From Flavobacterium sp. FEMGT703F (GTDB lineage: Bacteria > Bacteroidota > Bacteroidia > Flavobacteriales > Flavobacteriaceae): 64,000 bases of DNA. Shown here piece by piece: positions 6,379-14,942 of the stretch. A model generated the notes under the pieces. That model saw only the letters and a program-made list of their open reading frames with translations, was not told the origin of the DNA and did not search any database. The position numbers and the translations under genes are program-made. Numbering within the stretch: the stretch's first letter is position 1; the number at the start of each line of letters is the position of its first letter. The stretch spans positions 25,707 to 89,706 of the forward strand of contig PGCN01000010.1 of assembly GCA_002786385.1 (NCBI GenBank), written 5' to 3'.

Positions 6379-9003
6379 ATGAAAATTCTAAAAATACAAG
6401 CTTTACGCGGACCGAATCTTTGGAGTGTCCAACGCAAAAAATTAATCCAAATGCGTTTAGACTTAGAGGAAATGGAACAATTTCCAACCAATAAAATCGA
6501 AGGTTTTCGCGAACGCATAGAAGCCATGTTTCCTACTATGATTGAGCATCGCTGCTCCGAAGGCGTTCGTGGCGGTTTCTTTTCCCGCATCGAACGAGGC
6601 ACTTGGATGGGACACGTTATTGAACACATTGCATTAGAAATTCAAACCCTAGCCGGTATGGAAACCGGTTTCGGAAGAACCCGAGAAACCAAAACGCCCG
6701 GTATTTACAATGTGGTCTTCAGTTATACCGAGGAAAGCGTTGGGATGTTCGCCGCCGAAAGTTCAGTCGCCATAGCCGAAGCCTTAATTGCCGGCACCGA
6801 TTACGATGTGGAAGCCGATATTCAAAAAATGCGTGAAATTCGGGAACGTGTGCGCCTCGGTCCTTCCACAGGAAGTATCGTAGACGAAGCCGTTGCCCGA
6901 GATATTCCGTGGATTCGCTTAGGTACTAATTCCTTAGTACAATTGGGTTACGGCGTCAATCAAATGCGCTTCCAAGCGACCATTACTTGTAAAACGAGTA
7001 ACATAGCCGTTGATATCGCTTGTAACAAAGAAGAAACCAAACGCATGCTCGACTTGGCCTCCATTCCGGTAGCCAGTGGCAGCATTTGCGTAGACGAAGA
7101 AGATTTGGAAAACACCATCAAAAAAATTGGTTACCCAATCGTAATCAAACCGCTGGATGGAAATCACGGCAAAGGTGCTTCGATCAACGTAGTCACTTGG
7201 GAAGATGCTGTAGCCGGGTTAGAATATGCTAAAAAATACAGCCGACGCGTTATCGTGGAAAAATTCATCACCGGATTTGATTTCCGAGTGTTGGTCATCG
7301 ACAACAAATTAGTAGCCGCAGCCAAACGCGAACCGGCACACGTAATAGGCGATGGCAAACAAACCATCCAACAACTCATCGACGAAACCAATCGCGATCC
7401 GCGACGCGGTTACGGACACGAAAACGTATTAACCCAAATTGACGTTGACAGAGATACTTTAGACTTATTGGAAAAACTCAACTATACGGTTGATTCTGTG
7501 CCGAAAAACGGAGAAATAGTCTATTTAAAATCGACTGCCAACTTAAGCACCGGAGGAACATCGATTGATGTAACCGACATGATGCACCCGGAAAATATCT
7601 TCTTATGCGAGAGAATTTCCAGAGTCATCGGCTTAGACATTTGCGGGATTGATATTATGGCGGAAAACCTAACACAACCGCTCAAGGAAAATGGCGGTTG
7701 TATCTTAGAAGTCAACGCTGCGCCGGGCTTCCGCATGCACTTAGCACCGAGTGAAGGTTTACCAAGAAACGTGGCCGCACCGGTAATTGACATGCTCTAT
7801 CCGCCGGGCAAACCAAGCCGTATTCCGATTATAGCGGTTACGGGAACCAACGGTAAAACCACCACTACCCGATTGCTCGCACATATTGTAAAAAACAACG
7901 GTTACAAAGTAGGATTCACTACTTCCGACGGGATTTACATCCAAAACCACATGATGGAAAAAGGCGATACAACCGGACCATTATCAGCCGAATACATCCT
8001 AAAAGATCCAACCGTAGAATTTGCTGTTTTAGAAACCGCCCGCGGTGGTATTTTGAGATCCGGTTTAGGCTTCAGCCGTTGTGACATTGCCATTATTACC
8101 AATATTCAAGAAGACCATTTAGGCTTGGCCGACATTCATACGCTGGACGATTTAGCACGCGTAAAAAGCGTAGTAGTACGTTCGGTAAAAAAAGACGGTT
8201 GGGCCATTCTTAATGCCGAAGACGAACAGTGTTTGAAAATAGCCAATGAACTGAGTTGCAACATCGCCTACTTCAGTATGGATGAAAATAATCCTACGGT
8301 ACAAAAGTTCGCTAAAGAGGGCAAAATTGTAGCAGTATATGAAAACGGTTTTATTACCATCAAAAAAGGCGAATGGAAAATCCGAGTAGAGCGCGCTACT
8401 CATGTACCGTTAACTTTAGGCGGAAAAGCCAAATTCATGATTGCAAATGCTTTGGCGGCGACTTTAGCCAGTTATTTATGGGGATTCAAAACGGAGGACA
8501 TCAGTTTGTCGCTCCAAACCTTTATCCCTAGTGCCGCTCAAACACCGGGGCGTATGAACATATTCGACTTCAAAAAATTCAAAGTCCTTATCGATTTCGC
8601 GCACAATCCGGCCGGTTATCGCGGTGTGGAAGAATACCTATCGACTGTTGAAGCCAGCAAAAAAATCGGTATCATTGCCGGTGTAGGCGACCGTCGTGAT
8701 GAAGACATCCGCGAATGCGCTACTATCGCCGCTCGCATGTTTGACCATATCATCATCCGTCAAGAAAAACACTTGCGCGGCAGAACTGAAGAAGAAATCA
8801 TAGGATTAATCATGGACGGCATCAATGCCTCCGGCAGAAACGTTACCCACGAAATCATCACCAAAGAAGTAGAAGCCATCAAACACGCCATCAACAGCGC
8901 TCAAGAAGGTACTTTCATCACTGCTTTAAGTGATGTAGTGACTAATGCTATCGAAATTGTTCAAGAATACTTGGATAAAGAAAACGAGGGCGGCCATTTA
9001 TAA
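6379..9003 (+). CDS. cphA: Cyanophycin synthetase
   Basis: Polymerises aspartate and arginine into the storage polymer multi-L-arginyl-poly-L-aspartate, using ATP. The 874-residue length and architecture match CphA1: N-terminal domain (1-160), ATP-grasp domain (about 220-470, with the glycine loop GNHGKGASI and the metal-site segment EVNAAPGFRMHL) and a C-terminal Mur-ligase-like domain starting near 485 with the P-loop VTGTNGKTTTT, then the region PGRMNIF and DFAHNPAGYRG. The ATG at 6379 follows a TATTTTTA box. No cyanophycinase or isoaspartyl dipeptidase gene is next to it here, so breakdown genes must lie elsewhere. A terminator follows at 9018. Confidence 0.93.
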   Translation: MKILKIQALRGPNLWSVQRKKLIQMRLDLEEMEQFPTNKIEGFRERIEAMFPTMIEHRCSEGVRGGFFSRIERGTWMGHVIEHIALEIQTLAGMETGFGRTRETKTPGIYNVVFSYTEESVGMFAAESSVAIAEALIAGTDYDVEADIQKMREIRERVRLGPSTGSIVDEAVARDIPWIRLGTNSLVQLGYGVNQMRFQATITCKTSNIAVDIACNKEETKRMLDLASIPVASGSICVDEEDLENTIKKIGYPIVIKPLDGNHGKGASINVVTWEDAVAGLEYAKKYSRRVIVEKFITGFDFRVLVIDNKLVAAAKREPAHVIGDGKQTIQQLIDETNRDPRRGYGHENVLTQIDVDRDTLDLLEKLNYTVDSVPKNGEIVYLKSTANLSTGGTSIDVTDMMHPENIFLCERISRVIGLDICGIDIMAENLTQPLKENGGCILEVNAAPGFRMHLAPSEGLPRNVAAPVIDMLYPPGKPSRIPIIAVTGTNGKTTTTRLLAHIVKNNGYKVGFTTSDGIYIQNHMMEKGDTTGPLSAEYILKDPTVEFAVLETARGGILRSGLGFSRCDIAIITNIQEDHLGLADIHTLDDLARVKSVVVRSVKKDGWAILNAEDEQCLKIANELSCNIAYFSMDENNPTVQKFAKEGKIVAVYENGFITIKKGEWKIRVERATHVPLTLGGKAKFMIANALAATLASYLWGFKTEDISLSLQTFIPSAAQTPGRMNIFDFKKFKVLIDFAHNPAGYRGVEEYLSTVEASKKIGIIAGVGDRRDEDIRECATIAARMFDHIIIRQEKHLRGRTEEEIIGLIMDGINASGRNVTHEIITKEVEAIKHAINSAQEGTFITALSDVVTNAIEIVQEYLDKENEGGHL

Positions 9004-9017
9004 TAGGTGCATTAATA

Positions 9018-9051
9018 AAAATCCCAAATCGAATCAGGTTTGGGATTTTTT
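9018..9051 (+). terminator. Terminator after cphA
   Basis: Stem ATCCCAAA (9021-9028) with TTTGGGAT (9039-9046), followed by a T-run to 9051. It separates cphA from the small DinB-like gene. Confidence 0.85.
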
Positions 9052-9064
9052 GAATACAATCATA

Positions 9065-9526
9065 ATGAAAGAATTAAACGATATATTACAACAAATAGAA
9101 AATGCAATACCCTATTGGGAAAAACAAAATACGACCATTTCTCAAGCAACCGTAGGCTGGCAATTAGACCATAGCTTATTGGTCATTAATGGCATTATCA
9201 CTCAATTAGCGCAATCGAACCCTAACCACTACCAATGGCGTCCCAATTGGAAACGCACTTACATTCAACTGCGCAATTCCATTCCCAGAGGCAAAGCCAA
9301 AGCGCCAAAACAAGTGCGACCGGTTGACAACACTTCCATAGAAGACTTCCAAAATAAATTGGCTAGCGCTAAAAACAATATGGCCTTGCTGGAAAAACTC
9401 GACAAAAACAGTTATTTCACGCATCCGTATTTTGGCGACTTGAATTTGAAAGCAACTATTTGGTTCCTGAAACTGCATACCCGACATCATTTGAAAATCG
9501 TTAACAACATCATAAACAAAGGATAA
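9065..9526 (+). CDS. DinB-superfamily / DUF1569-like protein
   Basis: A 153-residue cytosolic protein, with the start taken at the ATG at 9065 because the longer frame runs back through the cphA terminator and stop. It looks like a four-helix DinB/DUF1569-type protein: His in QLDHSLLVI and a C-terminal TRHHLKIV helix, which in this superfamily supply metal-binding histidines. The biochemical role is unknown. Some DinB relatives are thiol-dependent metalloenzymes. The stop codon lies inside the stem of the following terminator. Monocistronic. Confidence 0.75.
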   Translation: MKELNDILQQIENAIPYWEKQNTTISQATVGWQLDHSLLVINGIITQLAQSNPNHYQWRPNWKRTYIQLRNSIPRGKAKAPKQVRPVDNTSIEDFQNKLASAKNNMALLEKLDKNSYFTHPYFGDLNLKATIWFLKLHTRHHLKIVNNIINKG

Positions 9527-9552
9527 TTCTAAGTAAAGATTATCCTTTTTTT
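9521..9552 (+). terminator. Terminator overlapping the stop codon of the DinB-like gene
   Basis: GGATAAT (9521-9527) pairs with ATTATCC (9539-9545), followed by seven T. The stop codon TAA at 9524-9526 is part of the left arm. Confidence 0.8.
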
Positions 9553-9583
9553 ATACATTTACGGTCAACAAAAACTTTAATTC

Positions 9584-11716
9584 ATGAACCGTAAGATTAT
9601 CCTTTTCCTCAGCTTGTTACTGACTGTGACTATACAAGCGCAAAAGAAAAAAATAACATTAGAAGAAGCCGTATTACAACAAGGTCGTGCCTTCAGAGCC
9701 GATGGTTTAACCGGTTTTCAATGGATACCCAACACCAACAAATACGTGTTTTACACCGATGCTTGGACCAAAATAAAATCGGCTTCCACCACCAATGATG
9801 CTGCTAGTGAATTGGTTTCTTTAGCCGATATTAATGCTGCCTTAGGCACCAAATTGAAAAACTTCTTTGGATTGCAATGGCTAGATGCCAATACTGTTAT
9901 GGTGACAGAAAATGGTAAATATTTCCAATACAATTTATCCACCAAAACCGGAAAACAAACAATACAAGCACCGGAAACGGCTGAAAATGCAACTTTCGAC
10001 AGCAACAAAGCAAACTTGGCTTTCACGGAATCAAACAACTTGTACTTCATCAACAGCAAAGGCGAAAAAGTAACCGTAACCAACGAAACCAATAAAGGTA
10101 TCGTATCCGGACAATCGATTGCCAGAAACGAGTTTGGTATCAGCGGCGGTATTTTTTGGTCACCTAAAGCTTCGTATTTGGCTTTTTACCAAAAAGACGA
10201 AACTGAAGTAGCCGATTATCCTTTGTTAGACATCACCGAAACACCGGGCAAATTGGTGAACATCAAATACCCAATGATTGGTCAAAAAAGCGAAAAACCA
10301 CGCGTTGGGATTTACAATGTAACCACCGGTAAAACTGTTTTCATTGCGCCAAAAGGAAATCAAGACGACTATTTAACCAACTTATCGTGGACACCGGACG
10401 AGAAATATGTTTTGATAGCCGAATTAAATCGCGGTCAAAACGACATGAGTTTGAACCTATACGATGCTGCAACCGGAACGTTTATCAGAACCATTTTAAA
10501 CGAAAAAAATCCACGTTGGGTAGAGCCGGAACACGAAGCCTTTTTCCCGAATGCCAAATCGAATAACTTTGTTTGGTTTAGCGAAAAAGACGGTTTCCAA
10601 AACTTATACTATTATACTTTAGAAGGTAAACTCATCAAGCAGTTAACCAATAACCAGTTTGTAACTCGTGATATCATCGGAACCAATACAGCCGGAACCG
10701 AAATTTATTTCAAAGCTACCGGACCAAACCCAACGAATATGTTGGTGTATAAAGTCGACTTAAAAGGCAAACAAACTTTAATCACCAAAGACCAAGGTGT
10801 TCACAATGTAGTGCCAAGTGCCGACGGAAATTGGTTCTTTGACGAATTCTCCAACCACGACACGCCATCAAAATCGTTGTTGTATGATAAAAACCTAAAG
10901 GCCAAAACCCTTTTGGTGAGTCCGAATAAATACGACGGTTACGAAATCGGAACAGCTGACATCAAAACCATCAAGTCAGCCGACGGTACCACCGATTTAT
11001 ACACGCGTTTAATCAAACCAAGTCATTTCGATCCAACGAAAAAATACCCCGTTTTGGTTTATGTTTACGGCGGTCCGCATGCGCAAATGATTACCAATTC
11101 TTTCCTTGACGGCGCGAATTTATGGATGTATTGGATGGCGGAACAAGGCTATTTAGTATTCACGTTGGATAATAGAGGTTCGGACAATCGCGGTTTTGCT
11201 TTCGAAAGTATTATTCACGCCAATTTAGGTAACAACGAAATGGATGACCAATTAAAAGGTGTGGAATACTTAAAATCGTTGCCTTATGTTGATGGCAATC
11301 GCTTAGCGGTTCACGGTTGGAGTTACGGTGGTTTCATGACCACTTCCCTAATGTTGCGCAAAGCCGATACCTTTAAAGTTGGTGTAGCCGGCGGACCGGT
11401 AATCGACTGGAAATGGTACGAAGTAATGTACGGCGAGCGCTATATGGATACACCGGCAGAAAATGCTAAAGGATTTGAAGAAAACACCGTGTACAATTAT
11501 GTAAAAAACCTTAAAGGAAAATTGCTTTTAATCCACGGCACAAACGATGACGTAGTAGTAGAACAACACAATTTATCGTTAGTCAAAAAGTTTGTGGAAG
11601 CCGGGAAGCAAGTCGATTATTTCCCTTACCCAATGCACAAACACAACGTAACTGGTAAAGACCGAGTGCATTTGATTCAAAAAGTATTGAACTACGTGAT
11701 TGAGAATAATAAATAA
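9584..11716 (+). CDS. S9 family prolyl oligopeptidase / dipeptidyl peptidase IV
   Basis: Exported serine exopeptidase of the DPP-IV type that removes Xaa-Pro or Xaa-Ala dipeptides. The 710 residues comprise a signal peptide (ILFLSLLLTVTIQAQ, about 4-19), an eight-bladed beta-propeller (about 40-480) and an alpha/beta-hydrolase domain. The catalytic triad is visible: Ser in HGWSYGGF (about 580), Asp in GTNDDVV (about 654) and His in MHKHNV (about 686). The DPP-IV substrate N-terminus-anchoring Glu pair is suggested by PEHEAFF, but I cannot assign it firmly. It probably works in the periplasm on peptides taken in as nutrients. Monocistronic, followed by a repeat element. Confidence 0.93.
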   Translation: MNRKIILFLSLLLTVTIQAQKKKITLEEAVLQQGRAFRADGLTGFQWIPNTNKYVFYTDAWTKIKSASTTNDAASELVSLADINAALGTKLKNFFGLQWLDANTVMVTENGKYFQYNLSTKTGKQTIQAPETAENATFDSNKANLAFTESNNLYFINSKGEKVTVTNETNKGIVSGQSIARNEFGISGGIFWSPKASYLAFYQKDETEVADYPLLDITETPGKLVNIKYPMIGQKSEKPRVGIYNVTTGKTVFIAPKGNQDDYLTNLSWTPDEKYVLIAELNRGQNDMSLNLYDAATGTFIRTILNEKNPRWVEPEHEAFFPNAKSNNFVWFSEKDGFQNLYYYTLEGKLIKQLTNNQFVTRDIIGTNTAGTEIYFKATGPNPTNMLVYKVDLKGKQTLITKDQGVHNVVPSADGNWFFDEFSNHDTPSKSLLYDKNLKAKTLLVSPNKYDGYEIGTADIKTIKSADGTTDLYTRLIKPSHFDPTKKYPVLVYVYGGPHAQMITNSFLDGANLWMYWMAEQGYLVFTLDNRGSDNRGFAFESIIHANLGNNEMDDQLKGVEYLKSLPYVDGNRLAVHGWSYGGFMTTSLMLRKADTFKVGVAGGPVIDWKWYEVMYGERYMDTPAENAKGFEENTVYNYVKNLKGKLLLIHGTNDDVVVEQHNLSLVKKFVEAGKQVDYFPYPMHKHNVTGKDRVHLIQKVLNYVIENNK

Positions 11717-11730
11717 TATCAGAAGCTAAT

Positions 11731-11832
11731 CCCGCTATACGTTACAATCTTTTTATTGTTTTGTCACCCTGAGCGCAGTCGAAGGGCTTTTCATCTAAAC
11801 AATAAAAAGGATTTCCACTACTATCGGGGCTA
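11731..11832. repeat. Intergenic repeat element with nested stem-loop, long copy
   Basis: Its ends CCCGCTATACG (11731-11741) and CTATCGGGGCTA (11821-11832) match the short copy at 6156-6198. Inside, CTTTTTATTGTT (11749-11760) pairs with AACAATAAAAAG (11798-11809), and the loop holds a GTCGA-type palindrome at 11763-11787. The layout suggests a mobile intergenic element that also acts as the terminator of the peptidase gene, with a second small repeat inserted in its loop. Confidence 0.7.
11763..11787 (+). repeat. REP-like palindrome copy 1 (TGAGC-n-GTCGAAG type)
   Basis: GTCACCCTGAGCGCAGTC followed by GAAGGGC; the outer CCCT/AGGG pair around GAGCGCAGTCGA. Related copies are at 11854, 62709 and 63537. 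It lies in the loop of a larger inverted repeat. Confidence 0.75.
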
Positions 11833-11835
11833 AAA

Positions 11836-11894
11836 AAATCCCAAATTTCAATTGTCACACTGAGCTTGTCGAAGTGAATTGGAATTTGGGATTT
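11836..11894 (-). terminator. Terminator of the 11914-13173 gene with a REP-like palindrome as its loop
   Basis: AAATCCCAAATT (11836-11847) pairs with AATTTGGGATTT (11883-11894), and pairing continues inwards (TCAATTGTCAC with GTGAATTGGA, one mismatch). On the minus strand it is followed by a T-run (complement of 11832-11838), as expected for the terminator of the leftward gene. Between the arms sits REP-like copy 2. Confidence 0.75.
11854..11877 (+). repeat. REP-like palindrome copy 2
   Basis: GTCACACTGAGCTTGTCGAA then GTGA. It has the same core as copy 1 (TGAGC-n-GTCGAAG), with outer bases changed in a compensating way (CAC/GTG instead of CCC/GGG), as expected if the hairpin itself is maintained. 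Confidence 0.75.
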
Positions 11895-11913
11895 CTCCTT
11901 TAAAACGTTACCG

Positions 11914-13173
11914 TTAGGTTTTCTGTGGTTTCTTTCTGGCTGCCGGGAACAACACATTATTTAATATCAACCGGAAACCGGGAGACGTTGGATGCAAGTC
12001 TAAAACCGTTGGCTCATCGCCTACTCTATGCTGATAATCCTCAGGATCGTGTCCACCGTAAAACGTAAAGAAGCCTTTTCCTTTTTGACCGTGAATGTAA
12101 CGGGCTTCATCATTGAGCTCATTCTTGCCCAAAATTAAAACATTCGATTTGATTAACTCGCTGTCGAAAGCCGTGGTTTGTCCCATGAAACCTTTCACCA
12201 ACTGCGTGTGATTTTGGCACAACATACTCGGAATCACATCCCATTTAGCGGAGAATTCCATCAAAGTGAAATAGTCTTTTTCAAACGGAATGCGGCGTTT
12301 CTCCGTCATATCTATATCCGAAAACTCGTAATGCTCCGGTTTTCTGTCGAGGATAAAATTCTTAAACGCGAAAGTCTTGTTGTAATCAATTTGCGATTGG
12401 TAGTTGGCATCACTGTTATCGCCGTCAAACATCGGTTCGCAAATGTCCACACCTTCCGCCGATAGCGCTATGTCAAAACTATCCGTCGCCGAACACATGG
12501 CGAACATAAAACCGCCACCAATCACAAAGTCGCGTATTTTTTTGGCTACTCCTAATTTCTCTTGCGATACTTTACCATAGCCTAATTTAGCAGCTAAAGC
12601 TTCCGCCTCTTTTTTTTGCTCAATATACCAAGGTGCATTGCGGTAGGCGCCATAAAACTTACCATACTGACCGGTAAAATCCTCGTGGTGCAAATGCAAC
12701 CAATCGTATAGAATAAGTTGGTCACTCAATACTTCTTCATCATAAATCACTTTAAACGGAATTTCCGCATAAGTCAGCACCATCGTAACCGCATCGTCCC
12801 AAGGTTGTTTGCCCGGAGGTGAATAAACGGCTATCTTAGGCGCTTTCTCTAACACCACGGTTTCCATATTTTGAGACGGACTCGAAATATCGTCTAAAAT
12901 GGACTGCATCTCTGCATCGGAAATCACTTCGAAACTCACCCCTCGAATTTGACACTCTTTGCGAATTTCAGGTACATCGGGCAACAAAAAAGAACCGCCG
13001 CGATAGTTAAGCAACCAACTCGCTTTGTATTGTTTGTCGAGTGCCCAATAGGTAATACCATAAGCTTTTAGATGGTTTTTCTGCGCTACTTCATCCATTG
13101 GCAATAATAAAAAATTGGCCTTAGCGGAAAAGGAAAGCAATAGGAAGAAAATGTAAAGTGACTTTTTAAACAT
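11914..13173 (-). CDS. Conserved Bacteroidota envelope protein (often annotated asparagine synthetase B)
   Basis: A 419-residue exported protein counted from the ATG at 13173, which gives a clean signal peptide (LYIFFLLLSFSAKA). The longer frame from 13224 starts inside the dnaB terminator and is rejected. I recall close relatives carrying the label asparagine synthetase B, but I see neither the Cys-2 glutaminase motif nor the synthetase P-loop of AsnB, so that name looks misleading. The central part (KIAVYSPPGKQPWDDAV ... GGGFMFAMCSATDSFD) resembles a class I glutamine-amidotransferase-like alpha/beta fold with an elbow-like MCSAT. The C-terminal GGHDPEDYQHRVGD is strongly polar and may be catalytic or metal-binding. 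Function unknown. Confidence 0.75.
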   Translation of the reverse strand: MFKKSLYIFFLLLSFSAKANFLLLPMDEVAQKNHLKAYGITYWALDKQYKASWLLNYRGGSFLLPDVPEIRKECQIRGVSFEVISDAEMQSILDDISSPSQNMETVVLEKAPKIAVYSPPGKQPWDDAVTMVLTYAEIPFKVIYDEEVLSDQLILYDWLHLHHEDFTGQYGKFYGAYRNAPWYIEQKKEAEALAAKLGYGKVSQEKLGVAKKIRDFVIGGGFMFAMCSATDSFDIALSAEGVDICEPMFDGDNSDANYQSQIDYNKTFAFKNFILDRKPEHYEFSDIDMTEKRRIPFEKDYFTLMEFSAKWDVIPSMLCQNHTQLVKGFMGQTTAFDSELIKSNVLILGKNELNDEARYIHGQKGKGFFTFYGGHDPEDYQHRVGDEPTVLDLHPTSPGFRLILNNVLFPAARKKPQKT

Positions 13174-13223
13174 TCGCAGCAATATTTTACTCAAAGATAA
13201 CCGATTTTCTGTGAAAATAATCA

Positions 13224-13250
13224 TAAAAAAATCCCGACTGAATCGGGATT
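13224..13250 (-). terminator. Terminator of dnaB
   Basis: ATCCCGA (13231-13237) pairs with TCGGGAT (13243-13249). On the minus strand the hairpin is followed by a T-run (A-run 13224-13231). It lies just downstream of the dnaB stop. Confidence 0.85.
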
Positions 13251-13256
13251 GTTATT

Positions 13257-14801
13257 TTAAAACGGAACGTCGCTATCGTCGTCATTGGTATTGATATTAC
13301 TACCAAAAGCTTCATTGGCAGATGGCAGGTTTTTGGTAAAAAACGGATTATCATCGCTGTTCATGCGCGACGGTAAATCGTCAAAACTACTGCCGTATTC
13401 TTCAAGGTTGTCAAATTTACCCAAATTACCGATGAATTTCAAACGGATGTTTTCCAAAGAACCGTTACGGTGTTTAGCGATGATAAATTCGGCTTGTCCG
13501 GCGGTTGGCGATTGTTCTTCGTCGTCCCATTCGTCAATTTTGTAATATTCCGGACGATAGATAAACGAAACGATATCGGCATCTTGCTCAATCGCACCCG
13601 ATTCACGCAAGTCGGACAACAAAGGTCTTTTGCTGGAACCACGCGTTTCTACGGCACGGGAAAGCTGAGATAAGGCAATCACCGGCACTTCCAACTCTTT
13701 GGCCAAAGCCTTTAAGTTTCTTGAGATGGTAGAAATTTCTTGTTCACGATTTCCGCCACCTTTACCGTTACCACCGGCTGTCATCAACTGAAGGTAATCA
13801 ACGATAATCATTTTGATCCCGTGTTGGGAAGACAAACGACGGGCTTTCGCTCTTAAATCGAAGATGGAAAGCGAAGGTGTGTCATCGATGTATAAAGGTG
13901 CTTTTTCTAGGTCTTTTACTTTGGTGGACAACTGTTCCCACTCGTGTTTTTCCAATTTTCCGGTACGCAATTTCTCGGAAGACAAGCCGGTTTCAGAGGA
14001 AATCAAACGGGTGATTAACTGTACAGAAGACATCTCCAACGAAAATAGCGCAACCGGTGCACCATAGTCTATTGCCATGTTACGGGCCATCGACAATACG
14101 AAAGCTGTTTTACCCATACCCGGACGTGCGGCAATAATAATTAAATCCGACGGTTGCCAACCTGAAGTCACTTTATCCAGTTTTTCAAAACCGGTAGCAA
14201 TACCGCTCAATCCTTCTTTATTGGCAATCTCTTCGATTCTTTTCTTGGCTTGGATAACCAAACTTTGCGCAGTTTCCGAGCTTCGTTTGATGTTGCCTTG
14301 CGTTACTTCGTATAGTTTGGACTCGGCTTTATCGAGCAAATCGAACACGTCTGTAGATTCGTCATAAGACTCTTCGATAATTTCCGAAGAAATTTTAATC
14401 AAACTTCTTTGGATGTATTTCTGCAAAATAATTCTCGAATGGAACTCGATGTGCGCCGACGAGGAGATTTTTTGAGTGAGTTGAATGAGATAGAAATCGC
14501 CACCCGCCAATTCTAATTTGCCGTTCTTTTTGAGCTGAGCGGAAACTGTTAACAAGTCGATAGGCTGAGAATCGGTGAATAACTGAAAAATCGCCTCGAA
14601 TATGTGTTTGTGAGCGTCTTTGTAAAAAGCGTCGGGTTGCAAGATATCGATAACCTCATCTACCCCTTTTTTATCGATCATCATAGCACCCAAAACCGCT
14701 TCTTCTAAATCGAGTGCTTGCGGCGGGAGTTTGCCTTTTTCTAAATTGATGATGGTAGTTTTATCTACCTTAATCGGGTTAATATTTCTGAGATTTTCCA
14801 T
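13257..14801 (-). CDS. dnaB: Replicative DNA helicase DnaB
   Basis: Hexameric 5'-3' helicase of the replication fork. The 514 residues show the DnaB layout: an N-terminal primase-interaction domain (about 25-130, starting PPQALDLEEAVLGAMMID), a linker, and the RecA-like motor domain with Walker A ARPGMGKTAF (near 230), Walker B MIIVDYLQLM, the segment LSQLSRAVE and arginine-finger region KRPLLSDLRESGAIEQDAD. A Ser/Asn/Asp-rich acidic tail ends in DDDSDVPF. No intein is present. It is transcribed alone, with a terminator at 13224. Confidence 0.97.
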   Translation of the reverse strand: MENLRNINPIKVDKTTIINLEKGKLPPQALDLEEAVLGAMMIDKKGVDEVIDILQPDAFYKDAHKHIFEAIFQLFTDSQPIDLLTVSAQLKKNGKLELAGGDFYLIQLTQKISSSAHIEFHSRIILQKYIQRSLIKISSEIIEESYDESTDVFDLLDKAESKLYEVTQGNIKRSSETAQSLVIQAKKRIEEIANKEGLSGIATGFEKLDKVTSGWQPSDLIIIAARPGMGKTAFVLSMARNMAIDYGAPVALFSLEMSSVQLITRLISSETGLSSEKLRTGKLEKHEWEQLSTKVKDLEKAPLYIDDTPSLSIFDLRAKARRLSSQHGIKMIIVDYLQLMTAGGNGKGGGNREQEISTISRNLKALAKELEVPVIALSQLSRAVETRGSSKRPLLSDLRESGAIEQDADIVSFIYRPEYYKIDEWDDEEQSPTAGQAEFIIAKHRNGSLENIRLKFIGNLGKFDNLEEYGSSFDDLPSRMNSDDNPFFTKNLPSANEAFGSNINTNDDDSDVPF

Positions 14802-14889
14802 GAAACGAAAGTAACCAATTTGGTCAAATTAATGAGATTGAGTTATTCAAAAACGATGTTTATAAGTTTGCTTTTTTTGTTGATAACCC

Positions 14890-14918
14890 AAAAAAAAACC
14901 GAAACCATAGGGCTTCGG
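14890..14918 (-). terminator. Terminator of accA
   Basis: On the minus strand CCGAA-GCCCTATGGT-TTCGG is followed by nine T (complement of 14890-14898), just downstream of the accA stop. The stem is short, with a small internal asymmetry. Confidence 0.7.
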
Positions 14919-14942
14919 ATTTGAGTTAAATTTTGTGAGAAT

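Noticed and set aside
13174..13224. Longer start of the envelope protein near 13224
   Set aside because: The ATG lies inside the dnaB terminator and would put a charged stretch before the signal peptide; 13173 is better.
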